Shown here: one piece after another, positions 12,155 to 24,269 of the stretch | How the letters are laid out: each line of letters starts with the position of its first letter | How positions within the stretch are numbered: position 1 is the stretch's first letter | Assembly (NCBI GenBank): GCA_021234155.1 | Contig: JAJEKV010000002.1 | Span: 2,996,936-3,060,935 of the forward strand | From: Isoetes taiwanensis | Lineage: Eukaryota > Streptophyta > Lycopodiopsida > Isoetales > Isoetaceae | Length of the DNA stretch: 64,000 bases | Reading direction: 5' to 3' | Position numbers and translations under genes: made by a program | Notes under the pieces: model-generated | The model's input: the letters and a program-made list of their open reading frames with translations, nothing else | The model's database searches: none | Told to the model about the DNA's origin: nothing

Positions 12155-13264
12155 CTTCCTAGATGTCAATGAAGATACATGAGCTCTCGCAATCGAGAGA
12201 AAACCTATGTGAGACAAGACTCAAAACTCATCTATAAACTAGAGCGCTAGCTCTACTCATATATATAGTACAATGGCCTTTGGCCCAATATAGACACTCT
12301 GACTGATTTCGGTGCCGACTCCTGGAAGGAGGCCTGATTTGCAGGAATGCTGGCGGTGCCTCTTGAAATGCCTGGAATCTCGCTGACGCTGACACAGGCG
12401 GTGACGGGCCGTCACTTGTCTGAGCGCCTTCTTTTGACAGCAGGCGCGCCCTTTGACTGCGTGGTTTGCTTGGTCTTCTGCGTGGCCTTTGATGACTGAC
12501 CCGTGCCTGGTTGTGGATCCTTGGCCTTGACTTGGTCTGTCGTATGTATGAATAGTCCTGTACCAGGAGGCATAGGACTAACATCGATGGTTGAGATTAT
12601 CTCATACCGCAATCTACTGTTCAGATTACGCTGGTGCCCCTCTGCCACATTGACGTTAAAATCGTGCCCGCAAAAGGCACGTCTTCCATATAAAAAAAAA
12701 GTATGACGAATATGGATCTTTTCGGCTGGGCAATACCTTTTCATTATTGACGTGATCTTCTCATATCGATGCCGAGAGGCTTCTCAGCAATTCGTATATT
12801 CTTAAAACTACCCAGAAATACTTTCTTCAATCTGACTATCTCATAACAGAGTTCTTGCATAGATTAAAGAGGTACAGAAATGTGATTTCTTGGCATGGTC
12901 ATGTTTCCATTAAATTTGATGGCTGATTTTAATCTGGATGTTACCTAACAGCCATTATCCTGCGTCATGAAAATGCGACAAAAATGCGTCATGAAAATGC
13001 AACAAAAAATTGTTTTCAGGACATCATGTATTCTTGCCATTTTGCCTCCATGATTCCAGGCCACTTAGAAAAAAATCCAGTTTACATTGCTCCAATTGAT
13101 TCTGTTCTGTGTTGCAGTAAAATCTATTACTAGGCTGCCAACAATCTGACATCTCTGCCTTTTCTTCCACTGACCTATCTAGCGATCCAAATGCTTGATT
13201 CCAATGCATGCAACTATGGTGGCTTCCTTCGCTATGGCAGGAAAAGGAAAAAAAAATTCATTAT
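12155..13264. other. No gene recognised
   Basis: Overlapping minus-strand frames at 12228-12744 are rich in basic residues, serine and proline and match no family I know. Near 12970-13010 a short direct repeat (gcgtcatgaaaatgc) occurs twice. Otherwise featureless. Confidence 0.4.
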
Positions 13265-13522
13265 AAAATTAGGGTTGGAATCAGAGGTAGCGATGCTGAA
13301 ACAGGTACTATGTGGAACATTCCCTTCTAGATTTTACATTGTCTTTGGAGAAATCGCTATATTACTTTATAGAAATCAAAATATATGCAATACAAAATTA
13401 AGATTGGAATCAAAGGCAGCGATGCTAAAACAGGTACTATGAGGATTTTTTTTTTGTTATCGCCTTCACAGATTTTACATTATATGCGCAGAAATTGCTG
13501 CACTACCATATAGAAATCAAAA
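13265..13522 (+). repeat. 129-bp tandem duplication (two copies)
   Basis: The block starting aaaattagggttgg at 13265 recurs at 13394 (aaaattaagattgg) and includes aacaggtactatg and tagaaatcaaaatatatg in both copies. The copies differ by substitutions and a T-run insertion. Confidence 0.8.
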
Positions 13523-13632
13523 TATATGTTGATTGCAGAATGTGCTCTGTATGTGGCACTATTGGATTATCTGATTCAAGGTTCAAATGTATTACAGATT
13601 TTTAAAGGTAATTCTAGAACAATTCTGTGAAA

Positions 13633-14863
13633 AAACCGGGCTAAGGGTGCAGACACCAGGTTCCAATCAGCTATAGAAAGTTATTTCAATATGAAGAATT
13701 TCTGCAACAAAAGCAGAATAATTGACTGGGACATCAAATGCTACTTATTCAGTGCAGTAGTAGCCACTACTCAATTATATGGGGCAGAAGCTTGGGGGCC
13801 AGGCCTAACAGACAAAAAATGGAAAAAACAAGAAGGAATCCTGAGGCAATGGCACAAACAGGAATTTAAAGTACGGACAAATACGCCACTGACAATCATG
13901 GTCCTCGAAACAGGGCAGAAACCAATGGAGGTGAGAGCATGGGAGAGGACCGTAAGGTACCTGATTAAGGACAATGCAGGAGACCTTCAGGGGAAATTGT
14001 CTAGTATTGCAATCACCGAGTCAGCAAAGTCACACATTCTCATAGGCAGCTGATGGTTTAAAGATGTGGCAAAATGGACCAGAGAGATGGGACTAAACCT
14101 GAGCGACCTAATAAACGAAGGGACAAGGAATGAGGAGGGGCGCCGAGAGCCACAAGAGCATGGTACCAAAACACACAGACCCAAGACAATCGCTCATGAC
14201 GCTTTTAACCCGGATCGGCCGAGGTAGGACATCGATGTATCGGGATAACATATTAGGAAAAGCCGGAAGAGATATCTTGGCTAGGTTCAGATGGGGAGTC
14301 ACGATCCGAGAATCGAAAAAGACAGTGGAGGGGAATAGACAAGGAGGACCTGGATATGCGCACTGCGTGACAATGGGAGAGTAGAGGATGAGAACCACAT
14401 GATTAACGATTGCCCGATATACCTGAGACATCGAGATGTGTATAGAAATATAAGATGGGGCAACCAAGATATATTCCGGATGACAATAACAAATCACTTC
14501 GGATTTGGCGCACGCCGATCCGCGGGAATGATGATCGCATTACGAGAAGTACACATGGAAAGAGGGTTTGTAATATGAACCGCACAAAAGCGGCTCATAA
14601 ACCCCACACAAATTGTTCAGTTAAAAGCTGATTGATAACGACGCATCACTGCACGTCCACGAAGCCGAAGTAAAGCGGGATGCTGGTAATAATAGAAAAA
14701 GTCAGCCTCTCTTAAAAGGCTACATCATAACAGCGCGATGTGCTAGTAAGCCCCTTTTTAGGAGTCACCATACTACACAAGTCCAGGGGCCTGAGGGCAC
14801 AATGGACGTTAATGTCTATTCTATTCTATTCTATTCTATTCTATTCTATTCTATTCTATTCTA
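13633..14863 (+). mobile_element. LINE remnant, EDExH-finger family, with (TTCTA)n tail
   Basis: Frames at 13691-14053 and beyond read the post-RT C-terminal part of a non-LTR ORF2: LFSAVVATTQLYGAEAWGPG, KVRTNTPLTIMVLETGQKPM, EVRAWERTVRYL. After a stop and frameshifts comes a zinc-finger-like end at about 14355-14430 (CALRDNGR, EDENHMINDCPIYLRH). The 3' UTR ends in aatggacgttaatg followed by about ten TTCTA units (14815-14863). This microsatellite tail replaces poly(A) and defines a family with other copies in this window. The 5' part is missing and the coding frame is broken. Confidence 0.8.
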
Positions 14864-15797
14864 ATTCCTGGGCATATCAGCACATGAACTGCCCATGGTA
14901 AAGTGTTTTGTTTCTTTAAACTTCAGGCCCTAATGCAGCAGGATCTTATATTTTCCTTCTGCATTGCGTAATATGCAGATGATATGGTAACAATGTTTCA
15001 TAGGACGTTTGTGCAGAACTTTGAACAAAGTGTTGCCTCTTTTTGTGATAGAATTATATGGAAATAAGACTTCTGATCTTTTGAAGAATATATGTGCCAT
15101 AACTGTTTGGCGATGCAAGCCTATGCTTCATGCACAGCAGAGCTTTTTCTAATTTGTTATGTTGCTAATTTAAGGTTGAATGCAAAGCTGCCCTTCAGAA
15201 GTAGTTGGGTAGATCTTCAGTCGAGGAATGACTTGAGGCTGGAGTATGTGCTGAGGAAAAAATCGAGCATGTAATTTCGAGGGAAAGTGGCTTCCCCATT
15301 GGAATGGAGCACGGAGCAAAGTGGAAATGAAATCAACAGAAGAAGGAGGGCAAAGGAGAGCAACTGTACAGCTTATGCAAATAGAGGCAGAGTGAGGCAG
15401 AGTATTGTATCCGACAGAGAGACTGAAGGGGATATGGCTGGTCAAAGCAAGGGGGAAGAGGGCGATTTAAGAAGCAGCCCCGCCGCTAAAGTTGACTGAG
15501 AACAGGCTCTCCAGAACTCCAAATCTAGTCATATCATGCTCAATCATTGGAAGCCTTGGTCAGACCAACAACCGCCCTTTTGCACTGTCCATTTGCCGTT
15601 TGCAGAGCTTAGAGCGAGGGGGATGTCCCCCCTCCCCTCCCCAGGTCCTGCGTGGTGCTTAAATGCTTCTCTTCGTCCTCGTGGTCGTTAAAAAATCTAT
15701 TCTATTCTACTCTTTACTTATTGAGACCTCCGGTGATTGTCTAGTTCAAAGTTTTTTAGATTATTTAGCTTTATATTTTTCTAACCAATTATTTTTA
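14864..15797. other. No gene; contains a second (TTCTA)n stub
   Basis: At 15685-15708 the phrase tggtcgttaaaaaatctattctattc matches the 3' end of the LINE family at 13633-14863 and is probably a nearly complete 5' truncation. A short plus-strand frame at 15287-15499 has no recognisable domain. Confidence 0.5.
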
Positions 15798-18700
15798 GAA
15801 AAATTTCTAAAAGTGCCCCTATATTTATCAAAATTTGTCAATCTACCCATGTATTTTTTAAGTTGGTAAAAATGCCCCTGTACAACAATCCAAATATGTC
15901 TCTTCCAGAAATAGTTACGTCGCCCTAAATCGACCTGCTTTACAAAAAGCAGTCTGCCGGATCTGACATAACAAAGTTAGTTAGAGGTTCTAAACATCAT
16001 CAACGGTTCAAGATCCATATATATTTGTAAGTTCCAGCTATGCCACAGTTCGAGATGCTGAATCCAGGTCTACTGTTGAATCGACTATATGCTTTAACCA
16101 CCACAATGTCTTATTTCTTGTTCAATTTCTTCTGCCACAATGTCATTCTTTTATCTATCTATCTATTTGAGATAAAAAAGGCAGGAATCACACGAAATCA
16201 TCAGGGATGCTAATCAAATTTTTTGCAGTGGTCCGTAACAGCCAAATGTTTTCCAGTGGTCCTTAACAGCTTAAGGATCTTTAACTTCTGTACTCAGTTA
16301 TCTGTTCAACGTTACGATCCCATTCTTCCATATCAACAAGCATGGATCAAATGAATAGGCAAATCACAGTGATAAATTTCTACCACAATATCTGCTTCTC
16401 ATTCTTCTATATAAGATCAAAAAATATTAAATATATATCATGTGGATAAGCAGGGATGCTGATCAAATGTATTATACAAATGAAATGTGCTGCACAGGTC
16501 CTATAAGCAGAGATCAAATAAATAAGCATTGTTCAAAGCATAGCTTCCTTTTTATGATCTGGTAAATGAACAACGAATTTTAAAGCACTTCTAACATCAT
16601 AACCACACCAATTATGAACACCTGAACTTCAATCAATTCCAACCTGAAATGTATCCAGTGCAATCCATTAACTAAATTCTATCTCTGCGTAACCAAATAC
16701 ATGAACATAATGAGATTGAACATTTAATTGAGATTTAAAAATGCAATAAATCTGATGACATGAAGAATCCAATAACTTGGATCATTTGCAAATTGAGATT
16801 TATGAATGAATAAATATGATCACATGAAAAATCCAATAAAGTCAATCTACAATAGAGTTTCTACAACTCTTGCAGTTATATCATCTATTCTCTATGGTCG
16901 TACTTCTTTGAAGCGATCTTCCATATGGATTTGCTTCTTCTTTGGTCTACCAGGTGGCTTGGGAGTTGCATGTAGTTTCATTTCTGTCTCCTCTTCCTCC
17001 AACACATCTTCAAATGGAAAAATTATACCTTTGTATGCATCACATCATGCCTGTAATGAATAAGCAGGATGAGCATAACCTTGAGGTCTTCGTTTCAACC
17101 ACAATATTGCTTCTATTGCATGAGCAAATGGAATGCCTCTATGCTGCCAAATACAACAAGTGCATGTTTTGTTTTCTAAGTCAACAATGCATCTACGCTC
17201 TGGTGTAATGATTTATACTAAACTATGGGATGCATTATGCCATGCAGACTCCTAAGCCATTCTAGCTTTGTTGCCTCATTTGTGGAATCTATCCATCAAT
17301 GCATGCCTAATATCTGTAAGCATCGCAATAATGGGCTTCTCTTATGCATCAAGTAACAATGAATTAAGAGACTTAGCTGTGTTTGATGTCAAGTGACCAA
17401 AGCATTGGCCCCCAAAATATGCAGTCGCTCAACTACTTGGTGACATGGTTTCCAATAACCAATCAGTTGCCACGTTACTAATTGTTCTCATGTTTTTAAT
17501 TTGCTCTTTGTACTCAAGAATCGCATTTGCTCTTATTGCCAAAAGAAATGCAAAAACTCTTTGTATTGTTGCATTTCAATTAGCCTCCAAATGCCTCATA
17601 CAATATGCATTTAGACAATCTGGAAATACGGTATCAAATGCCTCCTGCAAACCTTTATCCCTATCTGATACAAAAGTTAGGCATTTATCTACATGCGGAG
17701 TATTGTATAAGTGTTGCAAAAATAATGTCCAATTTTTTGCATTCCCATTATCAATAACAGCAAAAGCAATGGAATATAAACCTTCTTTGGCATCAATACC
17801 TGTCACACAAATTAGGTGACCGAGGTACTTACCTGCCAAGAAAGTGGCATCTAGTCCAATGAATGGTCTGCAACTGAAGAATCCACCTACATAAGCACTG
17901 TAAGTAATGAACACTCTGTAAAAATGACCTTGTTGCCCCTCAATAATGGCTTGGCTTCCTGGATTACTTTCCAATAATTTTTGACAAAAATCATGTAACT
18001 TCCGGTATCCTCTATGATGATCTCCATTAATTAAGCTCATAGCCATCTCTTTCACATTGTAAGCCAATGTGTATGCTATAGTAACATTAGCTTCCGTTCT
18101 AAAATCATCAATTAGCTCTGCTGGCTTGTAATGTGGATATTCTCTGAATGTCTTGTAACTTTCCTGACTAACCAAGTAGCTGAAGCTTCTTTGTTATTTA
18201 ATTAGTGAACACCCCCACAAGTATGCTCTCCTAATACTCTGACTTTACACCTTGGACTGCCACCAATCACGGAGGCATTTACATGCCAAACACATTGTTC
18301 TTTCCTGCACTTAACCATGTATCTAAATCTATCTTACTTTATTACTTTGAATCCAGTGTGAGTGGCAATGGAATGCGCCCAACAACATTCTTCACATATA
18401 ATAATGTACCAAATTGCTCTCCTTTGACCAATTTCATTGATGTCTGCGGAATAAATGCATATACTGATCTGCCATAGGCCCATTAATGTAAATTGTATTC
18501 TTAATTTTACAGAATCAAGAGACCATATTTTCATAAAATAAAGAACAAGCAAGTTGTGTCGATGGAACACATACCTCTAAAAAAAAATCCGAAAAGATTG
18601 TTATTATATTGGAATTAGAACAGCAATGCCTCCTGCTGGATTCCTTTACATGGTGGAACAAAGAAGGGTAAATTCTTGAAGACGCGCGAAACCAAGTAGC

Positions 18701-18807
18701 CTTTTTTTGCATCGGGCCCAATACAAGGGCATTTTTAGCAATTAAAAAAAATATAGAGATATATTGGAAATTTTTGATAAATACAGGGTTAATTTCAGAA
18801 ATTTCCC
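15798..18807 (-). mobile_element. Mutator-like element (MULE) with ~100-bp TIRs
   Basis: The left end (15798-15895) and right end (18714-18807) are inverted repeats of each other. For example tttttgataaatacaggg on the right matches tttgataaatataggg on the complement of the left, and both carry a complement of gggcatttttan-caa. The outermost bases read gaaatttccc on the right and gaaaaatttc on the left. Flanking 9-mers (ttattttta left, ttgtttttg right) agree at 7 of 9 positions, consistent with a decayed MULE-type 9-bp duplication. The interior carries a broken minus-strand transposase. The 15.9-16.85 kb part of the interior has no recognisable gene. Confidence 0.8.
16850..18480 (-). pseudogene. 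MULE transposase pseudogene (DBD, DDE, SWIM)
   Basis: Minus strand. About 18250-18310 gives the MuDR-type DNA-binding end (CRKEQCVWHVNAS, then CKVRVLGEHTC). The longest frame (17576-18175) is the MULE catalytic domain, with RPFIGLDATFLAGKYLG, TGIDAKEGLYSIAFAVID and FVSDRDKGLQEAF carrying two of the catalytic aspartates. Downstream frames give a SWIM-like finger (ENKTCTCCIWQHRGIPFAHA), in which the usual Cys before xHA is Phe, and a PPGRPKKK linker. At least four stops or frameshifts inactivate it. It lies within inverted repeats at 15.8 and 18.8 kb. Confidence 0.85.
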
Positions 18808-19416
18808 TTGTTTTTGAGTTGCCCGAAGAGCAGACCTTAGGCGAGGTTGTGTTGTTGGAATATGCTTACAATATCTTGAATGAAGGCATAAGTTAGTGTG
18901 GAAGATGGAATATAAAGTGAATATCCCATTTGGAGGGCCACAGATAATAGCAAACAAAAGAAGAAGTTGTTTTCGCATTTTGTTTCTAAGTCAGGCTCGT
19001 CGAAATATGCCAGGAACTGTTAAAATGCAATGCATGATGCATTGATCAATTGAGCATGGAGAACTGGGGAACGGATTGAAGAACCTAGATCTTCAAGTTA
19101 GCAACCTAGACCTCTGGAAAAGTTTGCGCAAGAATTCAAAGTTTTCTGCAGTATGTTTGTCCGCCTCCTTTAATTTTGTCCAATCTGCAATGCTGATATG
19201 CTAGCCTATCTCACCATCACCAAATCCGAGTCCTTTAACCAGATTTTACCACAGCAACCGTCCGTTAATCTTGGATAACCAATCGACATAGACGAATTCG
19301 CACTCTCCAATCCAAGATAAAATTCGGATCTGTCATAGTTCCGGTCTTTCGAACCCAAAATCGAATGCTTCGTGAATAAGTTTTGCCCTGGCCGTTCAAA
19401 ATGCTAATTACTTTTT
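18808..19416. other. No gene recognised
   Basis: No convincing coding sequence or RNA gene is visible here. Confidence 0.4.
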
Positions 19417-19439
19417 GAGTTGCCCCTAGGGGGCAATCC
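19417..19439. repeat. Imperfect palindrome shared with 41473-41497
   Basis: The sequence gagttgcccctagg followed by gggcaatcc is an imperfect palindrome. It is very similar to the reverse complement of 41473-41497 and may mark a transposon end. A related gggcaaccc lies at about 22927. Confidence 0.45.
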
Positions 19440-19608
19440 CGTTGTAAAAAAAAATGATGTTCAATTTGTTCAATATGCCATAGAATATTCTATATAAGCG
19501 GTTGCGATTGCTTGGGTTTTTTTGTGACGCCCAGTGACACTTAGACGGCGAACATTTGTTTGGGATGTGTCTGACAGTAGGGATTGTTTGGGTCTTCTTT
19601 GGGTAGCT

Positions 19609-19809
19609 ATGCAAATCTCCTCCGGCGACGATAGTGGCATGAATGAGCTCCTTCCTTTTCTTGCGGTTGATCCATGGCAGCGGGAGCACAAGCGGAAGTA
19701 CATGTACATATCTCTGGCTCTTTTCAGGGCAGCACCTAGCCGGATTTGCTCTCTGCTAGTGCCATATCCAGGACTTTTTAAGAAGACAGCGTTACTCCTT
19801 CAACCCTAG
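19609..19809 (+). other. Unidentified short open frame
   Basis: From the ATG at 19609 this encodes 66 residues including MNELLPFLAVDPWQREHKRK and an alanine/leucine-rich end. TATA-like sequence (tatataagcgg) lies about 120 bp upstream. No family recognised. It could be a first exon of a decayed gene together with the SWIM fragment at 21.1-21.6 kb, but nothing connects them directly. Confidence 0.25.
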
Positions 19810-21128
19810 AGGCACAGATCAATGCGAAGGTGATTGCATTTTGATGCATTTTTCCCATTTAGACCGAGGGTTTGTAGAACATGGTGATGCGTTACTTGTT
19901 TTGTCATTGTTTTCCTTGTTCTCTAAGGAGAAAAATCTATGAAGTTTGAGGAGCCAATAACAGCTATTGTTCAGCCAAAGGTGCATGCAATTATGTTGAC
20001 GAGCAGCGATGAGTTCTAGATGCTTGATTCTCATTTTTGGAGCTTATGTAAGTAGTTAATAGGGTGGAAAGAGGAAGTTTTTGGAAACATTTGGGTTGTT
20101 AGATTGTCATGGTAATGGAGCAATGCCTCAAAGCAGGGAAAATGATGACAACACAAGTAATGTGTGTGCTATTATGATGATGGTAGGGAATTGTATGGTG
20201 TGTAGTGTGTTGCTTACTACGATCTTGAATTATCATGTTTCTGGCTCCTGATGCTTCAACAGTGATTGCATCAAAAGATGTGTCTCTGAAGTTGCAGACG
20301 CTGCAACTTTTGCTTGTGCCATATCAATTTAAATTTCCATATTCCAATTCATCTGGCTGATTGTTATTATACAAGCAAGTATTTGATACTCGTCGGGCTT
20401 CAAATTGTTGCGATAAATTTAGTCAATAACTCGAGAGCAAAACTTAGTTGTTGACCTTGCAAATATATGCATTCTGGTGCATCTTTATTGAATATTACTA
20501 GAATCTGAAAGCAATGCTAGTAATTCTTCTGAAGTAGCAGTGCTGCTTTGGGCGCTAAGCGATCAGGCATCCTAATTTGTCAATTAAGAGTTCATTGAAT
20601 TTTGTTGTCTTTCTATGTTGGCTAAAATCTCTTGGCCTCCTGAACCAACAATAAAGAATGCTAAGTTCTATCTTTGGACAACATTTTGAAGTCTATATTC
20701 TTGTTTTGTTTCTTCTGTTCAGGCTTAACTTGATAATCTTGAGTGATTTGCAGCTTCCGACACCAATACATAAATGGAAATTGTCAGGGCTTCCTTCTGG
20801 AACTGAAGTTCGAATACAAATCACTTTCTTTATCTCTTTTCTTTTCAGACACAATTTATTCCATTTTTGTTCTATTTGATAATACAAATGGAGTTAAAAC
20901 AAAGTGGAAGCAAATTATGAAAGGACCGTTATGAACAATCAAAGGAGTATTAGCATGTCATTCACAAGGACGTTTTGCTGAATGAGGTTTTTGATTCGCT
21001 GCATTGCATCACACTATTCTTGCTAGTGCAGGTTAAGTCTAGCATGTTCCATCAGTGAGTTATGTGGATGATACCTGGCTTGGCGTTTTGGCACTAATTC
21101 CGTGGAAGAACAGAGGGATGATTTGACA

Positions 21129-21619
21129 GGTATGCAGTTGAGTGGGAACAAAGAAAGTTGGAGTTCTTGTTGGCTGATGCAGTAGGACAGGAGCATAGAG
21201 TAGATTTGTTGGTCTACAAGTTGACAACTGAAATACAAAGCTGCTACAGACACTTCCAATTCCAAATTTGCAGTTTGCAGCTCGATGGGATTATTGGAAA
21301 TTCTTATAGCAAGACATTGCAAATATTGGATAATCACGTCGAATTCTTAGGCCTGGATGGACCAATCGCTCGAGTTAGTAGCTATTTAAAGCAGCATGTC
21401 ATCTATATTGTCTATAATGTTGGATCAAAATGCTCTTTCTGCGATTATTTGTGGTCGCAGAACAGCAACATATGCAAGCATGTTTTGAAGATTTACATGA
21501 TGCTATATGGATTACCGTGGCACCTCAACCACCAACAAAACCTGATGACAATCTTCCAATGTTTTTATCAGAAAACTAGATTTGGAGTTGGAAATGTTCC
21601 GTTTAGAGTATTCAAATGA
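21129..21619 (+). pseudogene. SWIM zinc-finger protein fragment
   Basis: After a possible splice acceptor (tttgacag) an open frame reads AVEWEQRKLEFLLADAVGQE and then VIYIVYNVGSKCSFCDYLWS with QNSNICKHVLKIYMM. The C-x-x-C ... C-K-H arrangement and the following LYGLPWH fit the SWIM domain of plant SWIM zinc-finger proteins that also have a MULE-like domain upstream, such as the type represented by Arabidopsis At1g60560. The usual SWIM spacing is CxC, here CxxC. The catalytic-like upstream domain is not visible, so this is probably one exon of a dead gene. Confidence 0.55.
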
Positions 21620-22373
21620 TGTTATTCTCATGGAAAGCATGTTCACAATGCTTCGGCAAGTCCGACATGAATTACAACAACTAAAATCAAAACGGGGTTT
21701 TAGCAGATAAAATCAGTTCAAGGTTGAAACCAAAATCAGGAATAAGTAAATTTTCAAGGCGAAGACAATAGCAAGTTATGATTAATGGAAGCCATCCAGG
21801 AATTATGCAATCGACCAGGTCACGGACTCAAAAGAAAAGAACTATGCAACAAGAAATAGATGTGGGCTTGGGGCAATGTCAACATTTATTTGATTGCTCT
21901 CTTGTTGATTATGCAGATAGTTATTGTGGTGCTTAACTGCCACGCTATACATATCCACTCTAATATTGTCTTCCAATCTATAGTTTATGCATCACGAATT
22001 GAGCTATATGTATAGGCAATTTAGTTACATAGTTAATTTCAATTTTATTCATAATTTTCTGCACAATTACCTTTACATGGCCATGCCCCCATTCTAAGGG
22101 TTGTAATACACCCCCATCCTAAGGTTGTAATTGTTTGTACGTAGGCTTCTTGCAAATAGCAGCAAATTATTGTCATCTGACCTTCTACCAGAATTTAAGG
22201 CATTGCGGACCCATCACAATACAGTATATCATCTGGTGCTCTAGAGCATCCCTTTGAAAAATAAGAACCTTGCCTCTTGCAGAATAATTTGATATGGGAC
22301 GGTACACTTCATTCCAACTACCCGAGTCAGAATAGCTTCTGGGTCCATTGCAAGAACTATCCCCATCAAAACC
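21620..22373. other. No gene recognised
   Basis: A short repeat of ccccca-tctaagg-ttgtaat occurs twice at about 22086-22132. No other structure was seen. Confidence 0.35.
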
Positions 22374-22580
22374 CTAGATAAATGTGACTGATGGGATAAT
22401 TGTAAAGATTTCCTCTACGACAATTGTTTTACATTGCATAACCAGCAATTGATGAAGTGCTATGTCAGAGCATCTGAGATCAGCATGAGCTGCTCGGATG
22501 TGTGCATATGCCGGACACTCCTGTAGAGCATGGTGTTCATCTTCTACTATCTGCATGTGGCAACACCAGCCTCCCGTCAC
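22374..22580 (-). mobile_element. LINE ORF2 C-terminal finger fragment
   Basis: The minus-strand frame reads CCHMQIVEDEHHALQECPAY followed by AHIRAAHADL. This is the EDExH...CPxY finger that ends ORF2 in the (TTCTA)n-tailed LINE family, compare the copy at about 14355-14430. No tail is attached, so it is an orphan piece. Confidence 0.65.
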
Positions 22581-22624
22581 CCATCAACAATCCAGGTATT
22601 TGTATATCTGCAAGATTGAGAACA

Positions 22625-22770
22625 TTCTAGAATAAACGGATCTCACGGAATCTAAAGAAATCTCATAAAACATAAAAGAATCTATGCAAGCCTAAAGAAA
22701 CCTTACAAGCCCTAAGAGAATCTTGATAGCATCTAAAGATATATCACGAAATTTTAAAAAACCCAAGGAA
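22625..22770 (+). repeat. Degenerate ~21-bp tandem repeat
   Basis: The core ctaaagaa or a close variant recurs six to seven times at about 20-22-bp spacing (for example aatctaaagaaatct, gcctaaagaaacctt, ccctaagagaatctt, catctaaagatata). Confidence 0.55.
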
Positions 22771-23130
22771 TTCTCATGCTTGTTAGTTAAAAAATTTTGT
22801 ACTAGACTCTCCATACTTCCATTTCCAAACATATGCTTCTCTTTTCCGTGAAAAAAAAGTATTTTGAACCCGAATGGTTTCTAAAATGTTCAAAGTAATT
22901 GTGCATGCATCAATAATGGCTCCTCTAAAGGGCAACCCGTTGATGCGTTACCATCTTATTTATTTTGTTTGCAACGACTTTCTATCTTTTACGTAATACA
23001 ATTAACACAGGACATTCTCCAAATTTCCAAGGAATTACACACATTTTAGATGTTGTTGTACCTTAGTTTTTGAACCTAACTAAGAAGCCAATTCACTTCG
23101 GCCATGTGGTGTTGTTATAGATTCTTCCCA

Positions 23131-23215
23131 AATATAATTATTTTTACTACTCACCAAATATTGTATTGTTAGATATATTAATTTTTATTGAATTGATTAT
23201 TTTTTATATTGATGT
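23131..23215 (+). repeat. Direct repeat, left copy, flanking LINE-derived segment
   Basis: tttttactactcaccaaata, then a tail of ttattgaattgattatttttta, is similar to 24152-24275 (ttactagtcaccaaatag and tttatttagttgattatctttt). The two copies flank the LINE-derived block at 23231-23969. Confidence 0.5.
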
Positions 23216-23230
23216 TATTTTTACTTTTAG

Positions 23231-23969
23231 GTGGTTGTTGCACGACGAAGCAAAGCCCTCGAAGATCTGCTTTGCTACCGGGCCCTGAACTTGTGTATTA
23301 TAGGGGTTGCAGAGGTAGAGGATGATGCCCATTCTAATGTGGATGAGGCTTTGCATTTTTTCACTGACGTCATGCATGTGAAGGCTGGTGGAGTTGTCTC
23401 TGCTATTAGGGTGGGAGCGGCAAGACCTGATCATCCTCGACATCTTTTGGTTCGGTTTCAAGATGCTCTTAGTTGCTTACACGTTCTTCCGCATGGAAAC
23501 CATCTCAGAGGGACTAGTTTCTCAGTACAGGAGGACCTCTCCCCCTTCAATTGTGTGACCGTAAGGAGGAGCTCTGCAAGGTGAGGGCAGCCCGTTTGCA
23601 AAAGAAATGGGCAGTGTAGAGGGGAGGCACAATAATCGTTCTAGACTAATGGCCTTCCAATTCTGGCTATGTCTAGATAATTTTAGAAGCACAAAATTAC
23701 CATTAGCATTATCATTAGCATTAGCTTTATCTTTTCTTTGTACTCTTTGGGCTTCTATGCCCCTTTTCTTGTTTGGGTCCCATGGCCAATTTATCTTTTC
23801 TTTGTACTCTTTGGGCTTCTATGCCCCTTTTCTTGTTTGGGTTCCATGGCCAATTTGGTCTCCATGGATGTTAAAAACCCTATCTATCTATCTTCCTTCT
23901 TATTTTGGGTCCCACAAGCCAATTAGTCTCAATTGACAATAAAAACTCATTCTATTCTATTCTATTCTA
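23231..23969 (+). mobile_element. Internally deleted LINE: ORF1 piece joined to 3' UTR and tail
   Basis: The frame 23231-23584 carries a LINE ORF1-like RNA-binding segment (PRHLLVRFQDALSCLHVLPH, then LRGTSFSVQEDLSPF). It passes directly into 3' UTR sequence of the (TTCTA)n family: gggtcccatggccaattt, then tctccatggatgttaaaaac and a tatc-rich tail. A second 3' end with (TTCTA)n follows at 23949-23969. ORF2 is missing altogether, so this is a non-autonomous derivative. Confidence 0.65.
23727..23854 (+). repeat. 64-bp tandem duplication in LINE 3' UTR
   Basis: tatcttttctttgtactctt...ccatggccaattt is repeated exactly 64 bp later with one difference (gggtccc versus gggttcc). Confidence 0.9.
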
Positions 23970-24154
23970 ATGAATAGTATATATTCTACCATCATCAATT
24001 TGTCTCCTTTACTACTGCACTATCTAGGCTTTACAATATCTCAGTTCTAACAATTTTAAAGAACATAAAATCGAGATGACAATAATAATATAGTATAATA
24101 ATAATATAAAATAATATTATAGTAAATTATTAGATCTCAAATGATTGTCACGTT

Positions 24155-24252
24155 TTACTAGTCACCAAATAGTTTATTGCTAGAATATATCATTTTTATT
24201 TAGTTACTAGTCACCAAATAGTTTATGGCTAGAATATATCATTTTTATTTAG
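24155..24252 (+). repeat. 49-bp tandem duplication
   Basis: ttactagtcaccaaatag...atttttatttag occurs at 24155 and again at 24204 with one mismatch. Confidence 0.9.
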
Positions 24253-24269
24253 TTGATTATCTTTTATGC

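Noticed and set aside
23607..23936. Membrane-like frame (LCTLWASMPLFLFGS)
   Set aside because: It is LINE 3' UTR sequence and its 64-bp duplication.
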